From contig NZ_MUNW01000054.1 of assembly GCF_002002725.1 (NCBI RefSeq), forward strand, positions 62,001-126,000: 64,000 nt of DNA, given 5' to 3'. Each line of letters starts with the position of its first letter. The first letter of the stretch is position 1. The notes beneath the pieces are model-generated. The model searched no databases, was not told the DNA's origin, and saw only the letters and a program-made list of their open reading frames with translations. The position numbers and the translations under genes are program-made. Positions 28,092 through 36,284 of this stretch are shown one piece after another. The DNA comes from Sinorhizobium sp. A49 (GTDB taxonomy: Bacteria > Pseudomonadota > Alphaproteobacteria > Rhizobiales > Rhizobiaceae).

Positions 28092-29245
28092 GCCGCATCT
28101 CCCTGACGCACGGCAATCGCCGAGAGGATCTCATCGTTATGCTCGCCGAGCTTCGGCGGCGCGATGCGCACCGTCACCATTGCCGCGGACATGGCGATCG
28201 GCGAGCCAACCAGCCGGACCGGACCGGCTTTCGTTTCGCCGGCGTCCAGGACCATGCCGTTGATCGTCGTCTGCTCGTCGTCGAGGGCTTCGGGAAGCGA
28301 GCGCACCGGTGCGCAGAGAATGTCGACCTGCTCCAGGCGTGCAAGCCAGTGTGCATTGCTGTTCGTTGCGAAGGTCTCGCGAAAGATCTGCTGCAGTTGC
28401 GGGCGACGCTTCATCTGCTCATCGAAGTCCGCAAATTGCGGCTGCAGGGACAGGTCCTCGATCTCCAGCGCGACGCAAATGTCCCGCAGGGGATTCGGCT
28501 TGAAGGCGCCAACCATGACGATGGCGCCATCGGTGGTTTCGAAGACGCCCGTAAGAGGAAAGGCGCCCCAGTTCAGGTCCTTCTCCCGCATCATGTGCGT
28601 GGTGCCCTCCTGCATCTGCATGGCGAGCATGGAACTGTAGAGACTGACCGCAACCTGTTGACCCTGGCCGGTTTTCCCGCGGTGCAGGAGGGCCAGCAGG
28701 ATGCCTTGGACCAGATGCATGCCGGCCGAGTAGTCGGCAAGCGGCGTCGCATAGATCGACAGCGGGTGGCTTGCATCCGATTTGCGCCGCATGACACCCG
28801 AAAGCGCCTGCGCGAGAATGTCCTGTCCCCCCTTGTGCCGATAGGGGCCTTCCAAGCCGAAGCCGGTACCGACGGCGTAAATCAGCCGGGGATTGGTTTT
28901 CTTGAGATCTTCATAGCCAAAACCCATGCGCTCCATGACATCGGGGCGAAAATTGTTGACGACCACGTCTGCCGTGTCGATCAGGGCGCGCACCGCCGCA
29001 CGCGCCTCGTCCTGCTTGAGGTCGAGCGCCAGGCTCTTCTTGTTGCGGTTGAGCGACGAGAAGACCGGATTGTTGAGGCCATCCGGATCCGACCCGAGCG
29101 ACCAGCGCGAGAGATCGCCGATCTTGGCCTTTTCGACCTTGATCACCTCTGCGCCATAGTCGGCCAGCATTTGTGTGCAGCAAGGACCAAGCATGACCTG
29201 GGTGAAATCGACGACGCGGATACCGTCGAGGGGAAGAGATGTCAT
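28088..29245 (-). CDS. CaiB/BaiF-family (class III) CoA-transferase
   Basis: A 385-residue protein starting M-T-S-L-P-L-D-G-I-R-V-V-D-F-T-Q-V-M-L-G-P, the standard family N-terminus. The catalytic aspartate lies in V-V-V-N-N-F-R-P-D-V-M-E-R-M-G-F. The C-terminal I-L-C-A-P-V-R-S-L-P-E-A motif is also present. Such enzymes move CoA between carboxylic acids. It overlaps the FAD oxidoreductase gene upstream and the crotonase downstream, both by ATGA. A longer frame to 29413 exists but lies inside the upstream gene and has no ribosome site. Confidence 0.88.
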   Translation of the reverse strand: MTSLPLDGIRVVDFTQVMLGPCCTQMLADYGAEVIKVEKAKIGDLSRWSLGSDPDGLNNPVFSSLNRNKKSLALDLKQDEARAAVRALIDTADVVVNNFRPDVMERMGFGYEDLKKTNPRLIYAVGTGFGLEGPYRHKGGQDILAQALSGVMRRKSDASHPLSIYATPLADYSAGMHLVQGILLALLHRGKTGQGQQVAVSLYSSMLAMQMQEGTTHMMREKDLNWGAFPLTGVFETTDGAIVMVGAFKPNPLRDICVALEIEDLSLQPQFADFDEQMKRRPQLQQIFRETFATNSNAHWLARLEQVDILCAPVRSLPEALDDEQTTINGMVLDAGETKAGPVRLVGSPIAMSAAMVTVRIAPPKLGEHNDEILSAIAVRQGDAA

Positions 29246-30597
29246 TCTGCGGCCTCCAGATAGGTTGCATTCTCGGATGGGATGTCGCCGGGATCGGCGC
29301 CCTGGGCGCGCAGTTGCTTCTGGATCGCCCTGACATCCGCATCCCGTACTTTCACGCCGGCGTTGAGCGCCACGGTCGCCGCGACGCCGGCCGCCTCGCC
29401 CATCGCCATGCATGGCGGTATCTCGCGGCTCGACTTCTGTGCCTGGATCGTCGCTGAGTAATGCCTTCCGGCGACGATCAGCTGGTCGACCTCCTTGGGC
29501 AGCATGGCCCGGTAGGGCGTGTAGTAGTCGCGGCCACGGCAGACCGTATCGGCGAAGTGACGGCGATTCATCACGTCATCCTTGGTGACGACATACTCAC
29601 CCTGAAGCAGGCGCGACTGCCGGACGCCCGTCTGCGGCGCGAAGTCGATGACATGGGCATTTTCGAAGCCTGGCAAGTTCGCCCGGGCGAAGTCGAGCAG
29701 GCGAGCGATACGGGTGCGACCCTCGAGTTCCGCGTAGGTCAGGTCTTCGACGCTGAGCCCGGAAAGCTTCGGCATGTGCGGGCAGTTCAGCCAGATCACG
29801 CCGGGCAGCGGCGTCTTCAGCCACCAGAAAGACCAGCAACCGCCGATCAGGCGCTTGGCCTCATGATCGAGCATCTTGAACCTTTCCGGGTCCTCGAACT
29901 CGAAACGTTCGGCCGCTTCGGTATCGATGCCGCCCCAGCGGGAGACGGTCGTCAGGATGAAGTTGCCGTCCGTATGCTGGGCGCCGGCGTCGGCAGCGAC
30001 ATCGAGATCGCCCGACGCATCGATGACCACATCCCCCATGATGGCCTCGCGCCCTGCCTTGGTTTGGCAGACTACGCCCTTGATCGTGTTGTTCTCGACG
30101 ATCGCCGACGAGAACCAGCTGTGCGTCCTGAGTTTGACGCCGGATTCGCGTAAGATGTCGTAGGCGACACGCTTGAAAGCATCCGGATCAAATGCGGCCG
30201 CGTAGCAGATCGGATGCGGCGCAGACGGGGTGTGGAAGTCGAACAATCCCCAGCGTGCCCAGCGGCGCCATGCTTCCGGCGTATCGCGAAGATCGAGTTG
30301 CCGGTCGCCATCGGTCGGCGTGACGCAAAGGCCAAGCGTCTTCATCCGTTCGATCATCTCCATGCAGATGCCGCGCACGGTGATTTCAACGCTATTGACC
30401 ATGTCGTCGAGCACCAGGACCATGCCACCTGCGGCAAGGCCCCCAACGTAGGGGTAGCGCTCGAGCAGGGTGACGCTGGCGCCCGTGCGGGCCGCCGACA
30501 CGGCGGCGGAAATGCCTGCAGGACCGCCACCGACCACGACCACGTCCGAGCGGTCGACGATCCTGGCGTTGCGCAAGGGTTCCCTGATTGTTTCCAT
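29242..30597 (-). CDS. FAD-dependent oxidoreductase (FAD_oxidored family)
   Basis: A 451-residue flavoprotein. The N-terminal dinucleotide fold V-V-V-G-G-G-P-A-G-I-S-A-A (about residue 20) is followed by the family mark Y-P-Y-V-G-G-L-A-A-G-G-M-V. A second FAD segment (V-D-Q-L-I-V-A-G-R-H-Y-S-A-T, then M-G-E-A-A-G-V-A-A) lies near the C-terminus. No signal peptide. It is the fourth gene of the operon, 112 bases after the permease gene with a TGTGA-N6-TCACA palindrome in that gap. It is expected to oxidise or reduce the imported compound. The ferredoxin in the same regulon may be its partner. Confidence 0.85.
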   Translation of the reverse strand: METIREPLRNARIVDRSDVVVVGGGPAGISAAVSAARTGASVTLLERYPYVGGLAAGGMVLVLDDMVNSVEITVRGICMEMIERMKTLGLCVTPTDGDRQLDLRDTPEAWRRWARWGLFDFHTPSAPHPICYAAAFDPDAFKRVAYDILRESGVKLRTHSWFSSAIVENNTIKGVVCQTKAGREAIMGDVVIDASGDLDVAADAGAQHTDGNFILTTVSRWGGIDTEAAERFEFEDPERFKMLDHEAKRLIGGCWSFWWLKTPLPGVIWLNCPHMPKLSGLSVEDLTYAELEGRTRIARLLDFARANLPGFENAHVIDFAPQTGVRQSRLLQGEYVVTKDDVMNRRHFADTVCRGRDYYTPYRAMLPKEVDQLIVAGRHYSATIQAQKSSREIPPCMAMGEAAGVAATVALNAGVKVRDADVRAIQKQLRAQGADPGDIPSENATYLEAAE

Positions 30598-30631
30598 TGT
30601 CTTTCCTCCATAGGGGGCGTGTCCGGCGAAA

Positions 30632-30647
30632 TGTGAGGGCGCTCACA
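30632..30647. promoter_or_regulatory. CRP-like palindrome TGTGA-N6-TCACA
   Basis: TGTGAGGGCGCTCACA is a perfect 6+4+6 dyad and matches the classical CRP consensus exactly. It lies 35 bases before the FAD oxidoreductase ATG, in the only sizeable gap of the operon. It could be a cAMP-receptor-type operator for an internal promoter, or an RNA hairpin trimming the transcript after the transporter genes. Confidence 0.5.
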
Positions 30648-30709
30648 GCCAGTGACTTTGTCGGTTAGGCGGACCGGGGATCCGATCCGGCAGCGAAGGG
30701 TGTGGGGGG

Positions 30710-31546
30710 TCAGTGGTCCGTCGTCGGCTTCCAGCGGACGATCTTCGATTCCGCGAACGAAACGGCGAAGAAGAGAACCACGGCAAGAGAAGCGGCGACC
30801 ACGACGGTCGCATAGAGCAGCGGCGAACGGAAATTATAGGTCGCCTCGATGATCAGGGCGCCAAGGCCGTAGCTCGATCCGATCCACTCCGCAACGATCG
30901 CCCCCATCACGCTGCTCGTCGCCGCGATCTTCAGGGCGGCGAAGAGGAAGGGCAGCGAGCTCGGAAGACGAACCTTCCAGAAGATCTCGGAATTGCTGGC
31001 CGACAGGATGCGCATGAGATCGAGCATTGCCGGGCTTGCCGACTTCAATCCCTGCACCATGTTGACGAGCGTCGGGAAGAAGCAGATCAGGCCGGCGATG
31101 ATGATCTTCGGCGCAATGCCGTTGCCGACGAGCAGCACCAGGATCGGCGCCAACGCGATGATCGGGATCGACTTGACGATGACCGCGATCGGGTAGAACG
31201 CCCGCTCCGCAAGTGGGCTATAGACGAACCAGACCGCGAGCAGGACGGCAACGACATTGCCGAACACGAAGCCTAGAACCGCCTCCATCAGCGTCGGCAA
31301 GAAATTCGACCACAGCACGCCGGCATTTTCGCCGAAGGCCTGGATCACGTCGAGCGGCCCTGGGGCCATGAACGTTGGCACCGAAAAGCCCCAGACGACG
31401 AGCTGCCACAAGAGGATGCAGCCGAGGATGGCAAGCGTTGCCGGCAGGTGACGCAGGGCCATGGCGGCGACCGCGTCGAGCATCTTGAACCTGTTGCCGT
31501 CTACCAGAGCGCGGCCCTCCGCTTGCGAAGGAAGAGCATTAGCCAT
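30710..31546 (-). CDS. ABC transporter permease (SsuC/TauC/NMT1 type)
   Basis: A 278-residue integral membrane protein with about six helices and the BPD_transp_1 coupling region (E-I-F-W-K-V-R-L-P-S-S-L-P-F-L-F-A-A-L-K-I-A-A). Two ATGs six bases apart are possible. The second, at 31546, is chosen because GGGAGA stands seven bases before it but only two before the first. This ATG shares one base with the ATPase stop (TGATG). The permease belongs to the importer family for sulfonates, nitrate and thiamine-pyrimidine precursors. Confidence 0.87.
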   Translation of the reverse strand: MANALPSQAEGRALVDGNRFKMLDAVAAMALRHLPATLAILGCILLWQLVVWGFSVPTFMAPGPLDVIQAFGENAGVLWSNFLPTLMEAVLGFVFGNVVAVLLAVWFVYSPLAERAFYPIAVIVKSIPIIALAPILVLLVGNGIAPKIIIAGLICFFPTLVNMVQGLKSASPAMLDLMRILSASNSEIFWKVRLPSSLPFLFAALKIAATSSVMGAIVAEWIGSSYGLGALIIEATYNFRSPLLYATVVVAASLAVVLFFAVSFAESKIVRWKPTTDH

Positions 31547-32358
31547 CAACATTCTCCCAAAAGTGTGCGCAGGTGGGCGGTCACGCGAATGAACTCGACC
31601 GTGTCACGCATCGCGAGCGATCGCGGATAGGGCAAGTCGACCTTCATGAACTCCTTGACGCGACCGGGATGGGCGGCAAGCATCAGGACGTGTTGGCCGA
31701 GAAAGACGGCCTCGGGGATCGAATGGGTGACGAACAGGATCGTGGTCCCGGTTTCCTGCCAAAGGCGCAGCAATTCCTCGTTCAGCTTGTCGCGCGTGAT
31801 CTCATCGAGCGCTCCGAACGGTTCATCCATCAACAGGATGCGTGGGCGGGTCACCAGCGCACGGGCGATCGCCACGCGCTGGCGCTGGCCGCCCGACAAT
31901 TCGTGCGGCATCGCCTTTTCGCGACCCTTCAGCCCGACGAGGGCAATTAACTCTTCCGGGTCGGCATAGGTCGCGCCTGCCTCGCGCTTTCCCACCAAAA
32001 GCGGCAGGCGCACGTTGTCGATCACGTTGCGCCAGGGCAGCAACGTCGCTTCCTGGAAGACGAAGGCGAAATCACGGCCCTCACGTGCCTTGCGCGGTGT
32101 CTGGCCATGCACCGACACTGACCCGTCGCTGATATGCACGAGGTCAGCGACCGTCCGCAGCAACGTCGACTTGCCGCAGCCGGAAGGGCCGAGCATGGTT
32201 ACGAGCGAGCCGGTCGGTATTTCGACCGAAACGTCGGAGAGTGCGGTGAAGCTGGAATCATCCGCGCCGAAACGGATATGAAGGTTTGTCACCGACACGG
32301 CGGAGCCGTTGGCTGCGCTGACCGACACCGGCTTGGGTCTGCTAAGCGTTTCCAGCAT
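31546..32358 (-). CDS. ABC transporter ATP-binding protein (SsuB/TauB type)
   Basis: A 270-residue ATPase with Walker A G-P-S-G-C-G-K-S-T (about residue 58), Q-loop F-Q-E-A-T-L-L-P-W-R, signature L-S-G-G-Q-R-Q-R, Walker B I-L-L-M-D-E-P-F-G-A-L-D and H-loop V-T-H-S-I. The P-W-R after the Q-loop is characteristic of the nitrate/sulfonate/taurine branch. It is four bases from the binding-protein gene and overlaps the permease start. Confidence 0.9.
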   Translation of the reverse strand: MLETLSRPKPVSVSAANGSAVSVTNLHIRFGADDSSFTALSDVSVEIPTGSLVTMLGPSGCGKSTLLRTVADLVHISDGSVSVHGQTPRKAREGRDFAFVFQEATLLPWRNVIDNVRLPLLVGKREAGATYADPEELIALVGLKGREKAMPHELSGGQRQRVAIARALVTRPRILLMDEPFGALDEITRDKLNEELLRLWQETGTTILFVTHSIPEAVFLGQHVLMLAAHPGRVKEFMKVDLPYPRSLAMRDTVEFIRVTAHLRTLLGEC

Positions 32359-32362
32359 CGCC

Positions 32363-33397
32363 TTATCCTACGCTCTTGCGGATGTCGGCGGTGGCATCGA
32401 GGATCGCCATCGTATAGACGTCGTCCGCACTGGGAACCGGCCCATTGAACTGGCCGAGGTCCGCATAGGTCTTGATCTGCTCCTCCCAGTTTGCACGCTC
32501 CATGCCACCCCAGCCGACTTTGGCAGTGGTTTCGTTGAAGACGAATTTCATCAGCGGCCCTATGGCCTCGAGTTCGCTTGCCTTGTCCAGGTTCGGATAG
32601 GATTCGAGCAGGATGTCGACCGCCTCCTCTTGGTGTTCGCGTGCATAGTTCCATCCGCGTGCCGCACCCGATACGAATGCCGCGAGATGGTCGGCGTGAT
32701 TTTCCAGCTGGTCGTCAGTTGTGTAGTAGACATTGGCATAAAGTCGGATGCCGCCGTCCCAAAGCGTCAGGTCGACCCGGTCGTCTCCCAGAACCTTCAG
32801 AGCGTTGACATTGGTCAGCCACCCACAGACTGCATCGGCCTGACCGGTCACGAGCTGGTTCATGTCGGAACCCATGTTGACGATCTTGACCTGGTCCTCC
32901 GATATCCCGTTCTTGGCGAGGAGTGCGCGCAGCAGGATGACCGAGGTCGGGATGGCGGCAATCGTCTTGCCGATCATATCCTGGGGCTTGGCGATCGGAT
33001 TTGCCTTGCGGGAGAAATAGGCAAAAGGATGCTTCTGATAACCGGCCGCGAATGCCTTGATCGGCGCACCGGCCGAACGGGCGAGCATGACAGACGGGCT
33101 GGAGGAAATCTGGCCGATCGTCGACTGACCGACGGCAACGCCGGCGACACCGTCGACATTCGGTCCGCCGGGTACGATTTCCAGCTCGACGCCGCTCTCG
33201 GCGTAATAGCCCTTCTTGCGAGCCACCAGTTCCCCGAGGAGCCCGTTGGAGGGCAGCCAGCCGAGTTGCATCCGGATTGTCGCCGGTTCGGCAGCCCGAC
33301 CGGGCGAAACATTGATCAGGCTGTGGGTCGCGGCAATCGCGCCGACTGCAGCGGCATTGGAAAGGAAACCCCGGCGGTTCATCATGAAATGAGACAT
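32363..33397 (-). CDS. NMT1/THI5-like ABC substrate-binding protein
   Basis: A 344-residue periplasmic protein. The ATG at 33397 follows AGGGGAA by six bases. The N-terminus has a twin-arginine signal (M-N-R-R-G-F-L-S-N-A-A-A-V-G-A-I-A). The mature part begins I-R-M-Q-L-G-W-L-P-S-N-G-L-L-G-E-L-V-A-R-K-K-G-Y-Y as in NMT1/THI5-type proteins, whose cargoes include formylaminopyrimidines, riboflavin precursors and aromatic or sulfonated acids. First gene of the operon that ends at 24958 and divergent from the aldehyde dehydrogenase at 33619. Cargo unknown. Confidence 0.87.
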   Translation of the reverse strand: MSHFMMNRRGFLSNAAAVGAIAATHSLINVSPGRAAEPATIRMQLGWLPSNGLLGELVARKKGYYAESGVELEIVPGGPNVDGVAGVAVGQSTIGQISSSPSVMLARSAGAPIKAFAAGYQKHPFAYFSRKANPIAKPQDMIGKTIAAIPTSVILLRALLAKNGISEDQVKIVNMGSDMNQLVTGQADAVCGWLTNVNALKVLGDDRVDLTLWDGGIRLYANVYYTTDDQLENHADHLAAFVSGAARGWNYAREHQEEAVDILLESYPNLDKASELEAIGPLMKFVFNETTAKVGWGGMERANWEEQIKTYADLGQFNGPVPSADDVYTMAILDATADIRKSVG

Positions 33398-33475
33398 ATC
33401 GTTCCCCTGGCTTGTTATGGGAGCGATGATGATGAAATTTGGCATCTCATAAAGCACAATTTTTCGCGGTAAGCA

Positions 33476-33525
33476 TTGCCGATACGGCAACACACAGACT
33501 TGTCGCGGCTTTGCCTTTTCGGCAA
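33476..33525. promoter_or_regulatory. Two TTGCC-N5-GGCAA dyads in the divergent promoter
   Basis: TTGCCGATACGGCAA (33476-33490) and TTGCCTTTTCGGCAA (33511-33525) have identical 5-base arms and spacing; their starts are 35 bp apart. They lie between the importer operon and the aldehyde dehydrogenase gene. The same core is found upstream of the ferredoxin gene (23619-23639). The form fits a LysR-type activator site pair. Confidence 0.7.
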
Positions 33526-33618
33526 CGGCAGGCTCGAAAGATTGTTCTTTGTTTGAGCCCCGTGCCCGTCGGATAAGCGAGCGGACATTTCAAGCGCTTA
33601 CCGTCGTGGAGGACAGAT

Positions 33619-35052
33619 ATGATGCACAGCAACCTGATTGATGGGGAATGGATCGACGGCGACGACGTGGTTCGCAATATCAATCCGTCCGACACCAACG
33701 ACGTGATCGGGGACTATGCCCGCGCCTCGGCCGAGGATGCCAAGGCGGCGATTGCCGCGGCGAAAGCTGCCTTTCCTGCCTGGTCGCGCTCCGGTATTCT
33801 CGAGCGCCATGCCATCCTTCGAAAGACTGCCGACGAGATCCTGGCGCGCAAGGATGAACTCGGCCGGCTTCTGTCGCGCGAAGAGGGCAAGACGCTGGCA
33901 GAAGGCATCGGCGAGACCGTGCGCGCTGGCCAGATCTTCGACTTCTTCGCTGGCGAAGCGCTGCGGCTGGCCGGCGAGGTCATCCCCTCGGTGCGTCCTG
34001 GTATCGGCGTCGAGATTACCCGCGAGCCGGTCGGCGTCGTCGGCATCATCACGCCGTGGAATTTTCCGATCGCCATTCCCGCCTGGAAGATCGCGCCGGC
34101 GCTTTGCTACGGCAACACCATCGTCTTCAAGCCGGCCGAACTGGTGCCCGGCTGCTCATGGGCGATCGTCGACATCCTCGTGCGCGCCGGCCTGCCGAAG
34201 GGCGTCTTGAACCTGGTCATGGGCAAGGGCTCGGTCGTCGGCCAGGCGATGCTCGACAGCCCCGACATCCAGGCGATCACCTTTACCGGCTCGACCGGCA
34301 CGGGAAAGCGCGTCGCGCTCGCCTCGGTCGAGCACAATCGCAAATACCAGCTGGAGATGGGCGGCAAGAACCCGTTCGTGGTGCTCGACGATGCCGATCT
34401 CACTGTTGCCGTCGAGGCTGCCGTCAACTCCGCCTTCTTCTCCACCGGCCAGCGCTGCACCGCGTCGTCGCGGGTGATCGTGACGGAAGGCATTCACGAC
34501 CGGTTCGTTCAGGCGATGGGCGAGCGCATGAAGGGTCTGGTCATCGACGATGCCTTGAAGGCCGGCACTCATATCGGCCCGGTGGTCGACCAGAGCCAGC
34601 TCAAGCAGGACACCGACTACATCGCCATCGGCAAGCAGGAAGGCGCCAAGCTCGCCTTCGGCGGCGAACTGCTGAAGCGCGACACGCCCGGCTTCTATCT
34701 GCAGCCGGCGCTGTTTACCGAGGCGACCAACCAGATGCGCATCAGCCAAGAAGAGATCTTCGGACCGGTCGCATCGGTGATCCGCGTGAAGGACTATGAC
34801 GAGGCGCTTGCCGTCGCCAACGACACGCCGTTCGGCCTGTCGTCGGGTATTGCCACCACCAGCCTGAAACATGCGACGCATTTCAAGCGCAATGCCGAGG
34901 CCGGCATGGTGATGGTCAACCTGCCGACCGCCGGCGTCGATTTCCACGTGCCCTTCGGCGGCCGCAAGGGCTCTTCCCATGGCTCGCGCGAGCAGGGGCG
35001 CTATGCCGCCGAATTCTACACAACCGTCAAGGCCGCATACACATTGACGTAA
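33619..35052 (+). CDS. NAD(P)-dependent aldehyde dehydrogenase
   Basis: A 477-residue aldehyde dehydrogenase. Catalytic cysteine in S-T-G-Q-R-C-T-A-S-S, glutamate in L-E-M-G-G-K-N-P, cofactor loop F-T-G-S-T-G-T-G and C-terminal P-F-G-G-R-K-G-S-S are all intact. The family contains alpha-ketoglutarate-semialdehyde and related enzymes of sugar-acid and hydroxyproline catabolism. GGAGG lies nine bases before the ATG. It is divergent from the NMT1-type importer operon and shares the two dyads at 33476-33525, so it is most likely a late step of that pathway, perhaps after the DapA-type enzyme at 24086. Confidence 0.9.
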   Translation: MMHSNLIDGEWIDGDDVVRNINPSDTNDVIGDYARASAEDAKAAIAAAKAAFPAWSRSGILERHAILRKTADEILARKDELGRLLSREEGKTLAEGIGETVRAGQIFDFFAGEALRLAGEVIPSVRPGIGVEITREPVGVVGIITPWNFPIAIPAWKIAPALCYGNTIVFKPAELVPGCSWAIVDILVRAGLPKGVLNLVMGKGSVVGQAMLDSPDIQAITFTGSTGTGKRVALASVEHNRKYQLEMGGKNPFVVLDDADLTVAVEAAVNSAFFSTGQRCTASSRVIVTEGIHDRFVQAMGERMKGLVIDDALKAGTHIGPVVDQSQLKQDTDYIAIGKQEGAKLAFGGELLKRDTPGFYLQPALFTEATNQMRISQEEIFGPVASVIRVKDYDEALAVANDTPFGLSSGIATTSLKHATHFKRNAEAGMVMVNLPTAGVDFHVPFGGRKGSSHGSREQGRYAAEFYTTVKAAYTLT

Positions 35053-35077
35053 GGGGAATTCACTCACGCTAGGTCAA

Positions 35078-35413
35078 TTGATTGACGTTTGGTGTGTAGC
35101 GGCCGGGCGTCAGCCCAGGAAGTGGACGGCCACCGGGATCGAGCGGTTGGCGCTGGCTCGTCCTAGCCAGGACGTCGAGCTCCTTTCATACACCGTGCCT
35201 CCAGGCGCAACCTCCAGCCGTTTCGCCGCGCACAAGCCGGGAACCCGCGAGATATTTCATGTCTTTGCTGGTCAGCTGGAGGTCTGCACAGCGCAGGAAA
35301 CGGTTATCTTGAGCGCCGGCGATACAGCCACGCTGCGCGTGGACATGGAACATTGGTTCACCAGCACCGGAAAGGAACCGGCACGGCTCTTTCTCACGGT
35401 TCTCGGACCCTGA
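35078..35413 (+). pseudogene. Cupin-domain fragment of an XRE-type regulator
   Basis: The frame encodes about 100 residues of a cupin sensor domain (E-L-L-S-Y-T-V-P-P-G-A, then E-I-F-H-V-F-A-G-Q-L-E-V, then L-S-A-G-D-T-A-T-L-R-V-D-M-E-H-W-F). In HTH-cupin regulators this part follows a DNA-binding domain, which is absent here: the sequence before R-P-S-Q-D-V-E-L-L is short and has no HTH or ribosome site. It is probably the 3' remnant of a deleted gene. A small free-standing cupin protein is less likely. Confidence 0.55.
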
Positions 35414-35461
35414 GGTCCTTTTGGTGTGGAGGACGGCAGTTTCGACAGGGTGAGCGGCAGC

Positions 35462-35595
35462 CATCTGCGTTGCGCGGTCTAAGGCGCTCCCCCTCACCTT
35501 CCTGAGCTCAAGGTCACGAATGGACAAGCTGGCGCATTCCGGCACAAGGCCGATGCCAAGGCCGGATGGGGGAGTGATGGCGTGCCTCAATTCGG
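35462..35595 (-). pseudogene. Short LysR effector-domain fragment
   Basis: The minus strand reads G-L-G-I-G-L-V-P-E-C-A-S-L then D-L-E-L-R-K-V-R-G, resembling the end of a LysR effector domain. A related fragment occurs at 48550-48710 with the same R-K-V-R-G and V-P-E parts and about 20 shared bases around CCTCACCTTCCTGA and ATTCCGGCACAA. Both are too short and broken to be genes. Confidence 0.4.
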
Positions 35596-35706
35596 GGGCA
35601 AGCTGAGCGGACAGTCAATCGATAGACGGTGGGTTGCGCAAATGGTGAGTTGACCGTTTTCGATGGCGAGGCGACACTTGCAACCGAAAGCAAGGCAGGA
35701 GGAAAA

Positions 35707-36015
35707 ATGATGGCCGAGCCGGACCCCTGGCGCCACATGGCAAGCGCGCCGAAAAACGGCAGTCGGATCCTCGTCACGATCCGCCCGTCCGAACAGGGGG
35801 CGGCTGAAGTTGATCTCGCCTATTGGTCGAATGGCGACCAGTTCGGTGCAGAAGGATGGCGCGCCTCTGATTCCTCGCCTGGCCGCATCGTCGAATACGC
35901 CGAGCCCGAATTGAAGTGCTGGATGCCGATGCCTTCGGCCAATCTCAATCGCACCTCGATGCCCTCGCCCTGGGAAGGCGACGACGAGCGAGAGCTCGAC
36001 GGGTCCGGAATTTAA
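35707..36015 (+). CDS. Small hypothetical protein
   Basis: A 102-residue protein starting at the ATG at 35707, ten bases after AGGAGG, a strong site that decides the start against the frame from 35629. It begins M-M-A-E-P-D-P-W-R-H-M-A-S-A-P-K-N-G-S-R-I-L-V, with a W- and P-rich body (L-K-C-W-M-P-M-P). No signal peptide or membrane segment. The W-R-x-M-x-x-A-P-K-(N/D)-G start recalls small phage- and plasmid-borne DUF551-like proteins. Its function is unknown. Confidence 0.65.
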   Translation: MMAEPDPWRHMASAPKNGSRILVTIRPSEQGAAEVDLAYWSNGDQFGAEGWRASDSSPGRIVEYAEPELKCWMPMPSANLNRTSMPSPWEGDDERELDGSGI

Positions 36016-36042
36016 GAACGCGCGCAAAGCCGATCAGCTGAA

Positions 36043-36200
36043 TTGAACGTAGCGAATTCAACCCGTCTGTTGTCCTCCTTGACCGTCTGGCCGCGGCACT
36101 CAACATGGATGTTGCAGAATTTTTCGCAGTGCTCCTGCCGTCAGAAACACCGCCAACGCCCATAGAAGACGGCAGCAAACCAAAACAGCAGCTACAGTCG
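36043..36200 (+). pseudogene. C-terminal remnant of an XRE (HTH) regulator
   Basis: After an in-frame stop near 36040 the frame reads I-E-R-S-E-F-N-P-S-V-V-L-L-D-R-L-A-A-A-L-N, the last helices of an XRE-type HTH domain (usually preceded by the I-S-x-I-E-R recognition part), then a P-rich tail. The first helices are gone. The frame stays open into the MEKHLA gene downstream, but that gene has its own ribosome site. Confidence 0.55.
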
Positions 36201-36284
36201 ACTCCGCGTTTGCCGACGGACCGAGTGTTGGATGGTAGCGTGCAAGTACGAACCGGCCACCCATGTGCAGCAGAAGGGAACGAC

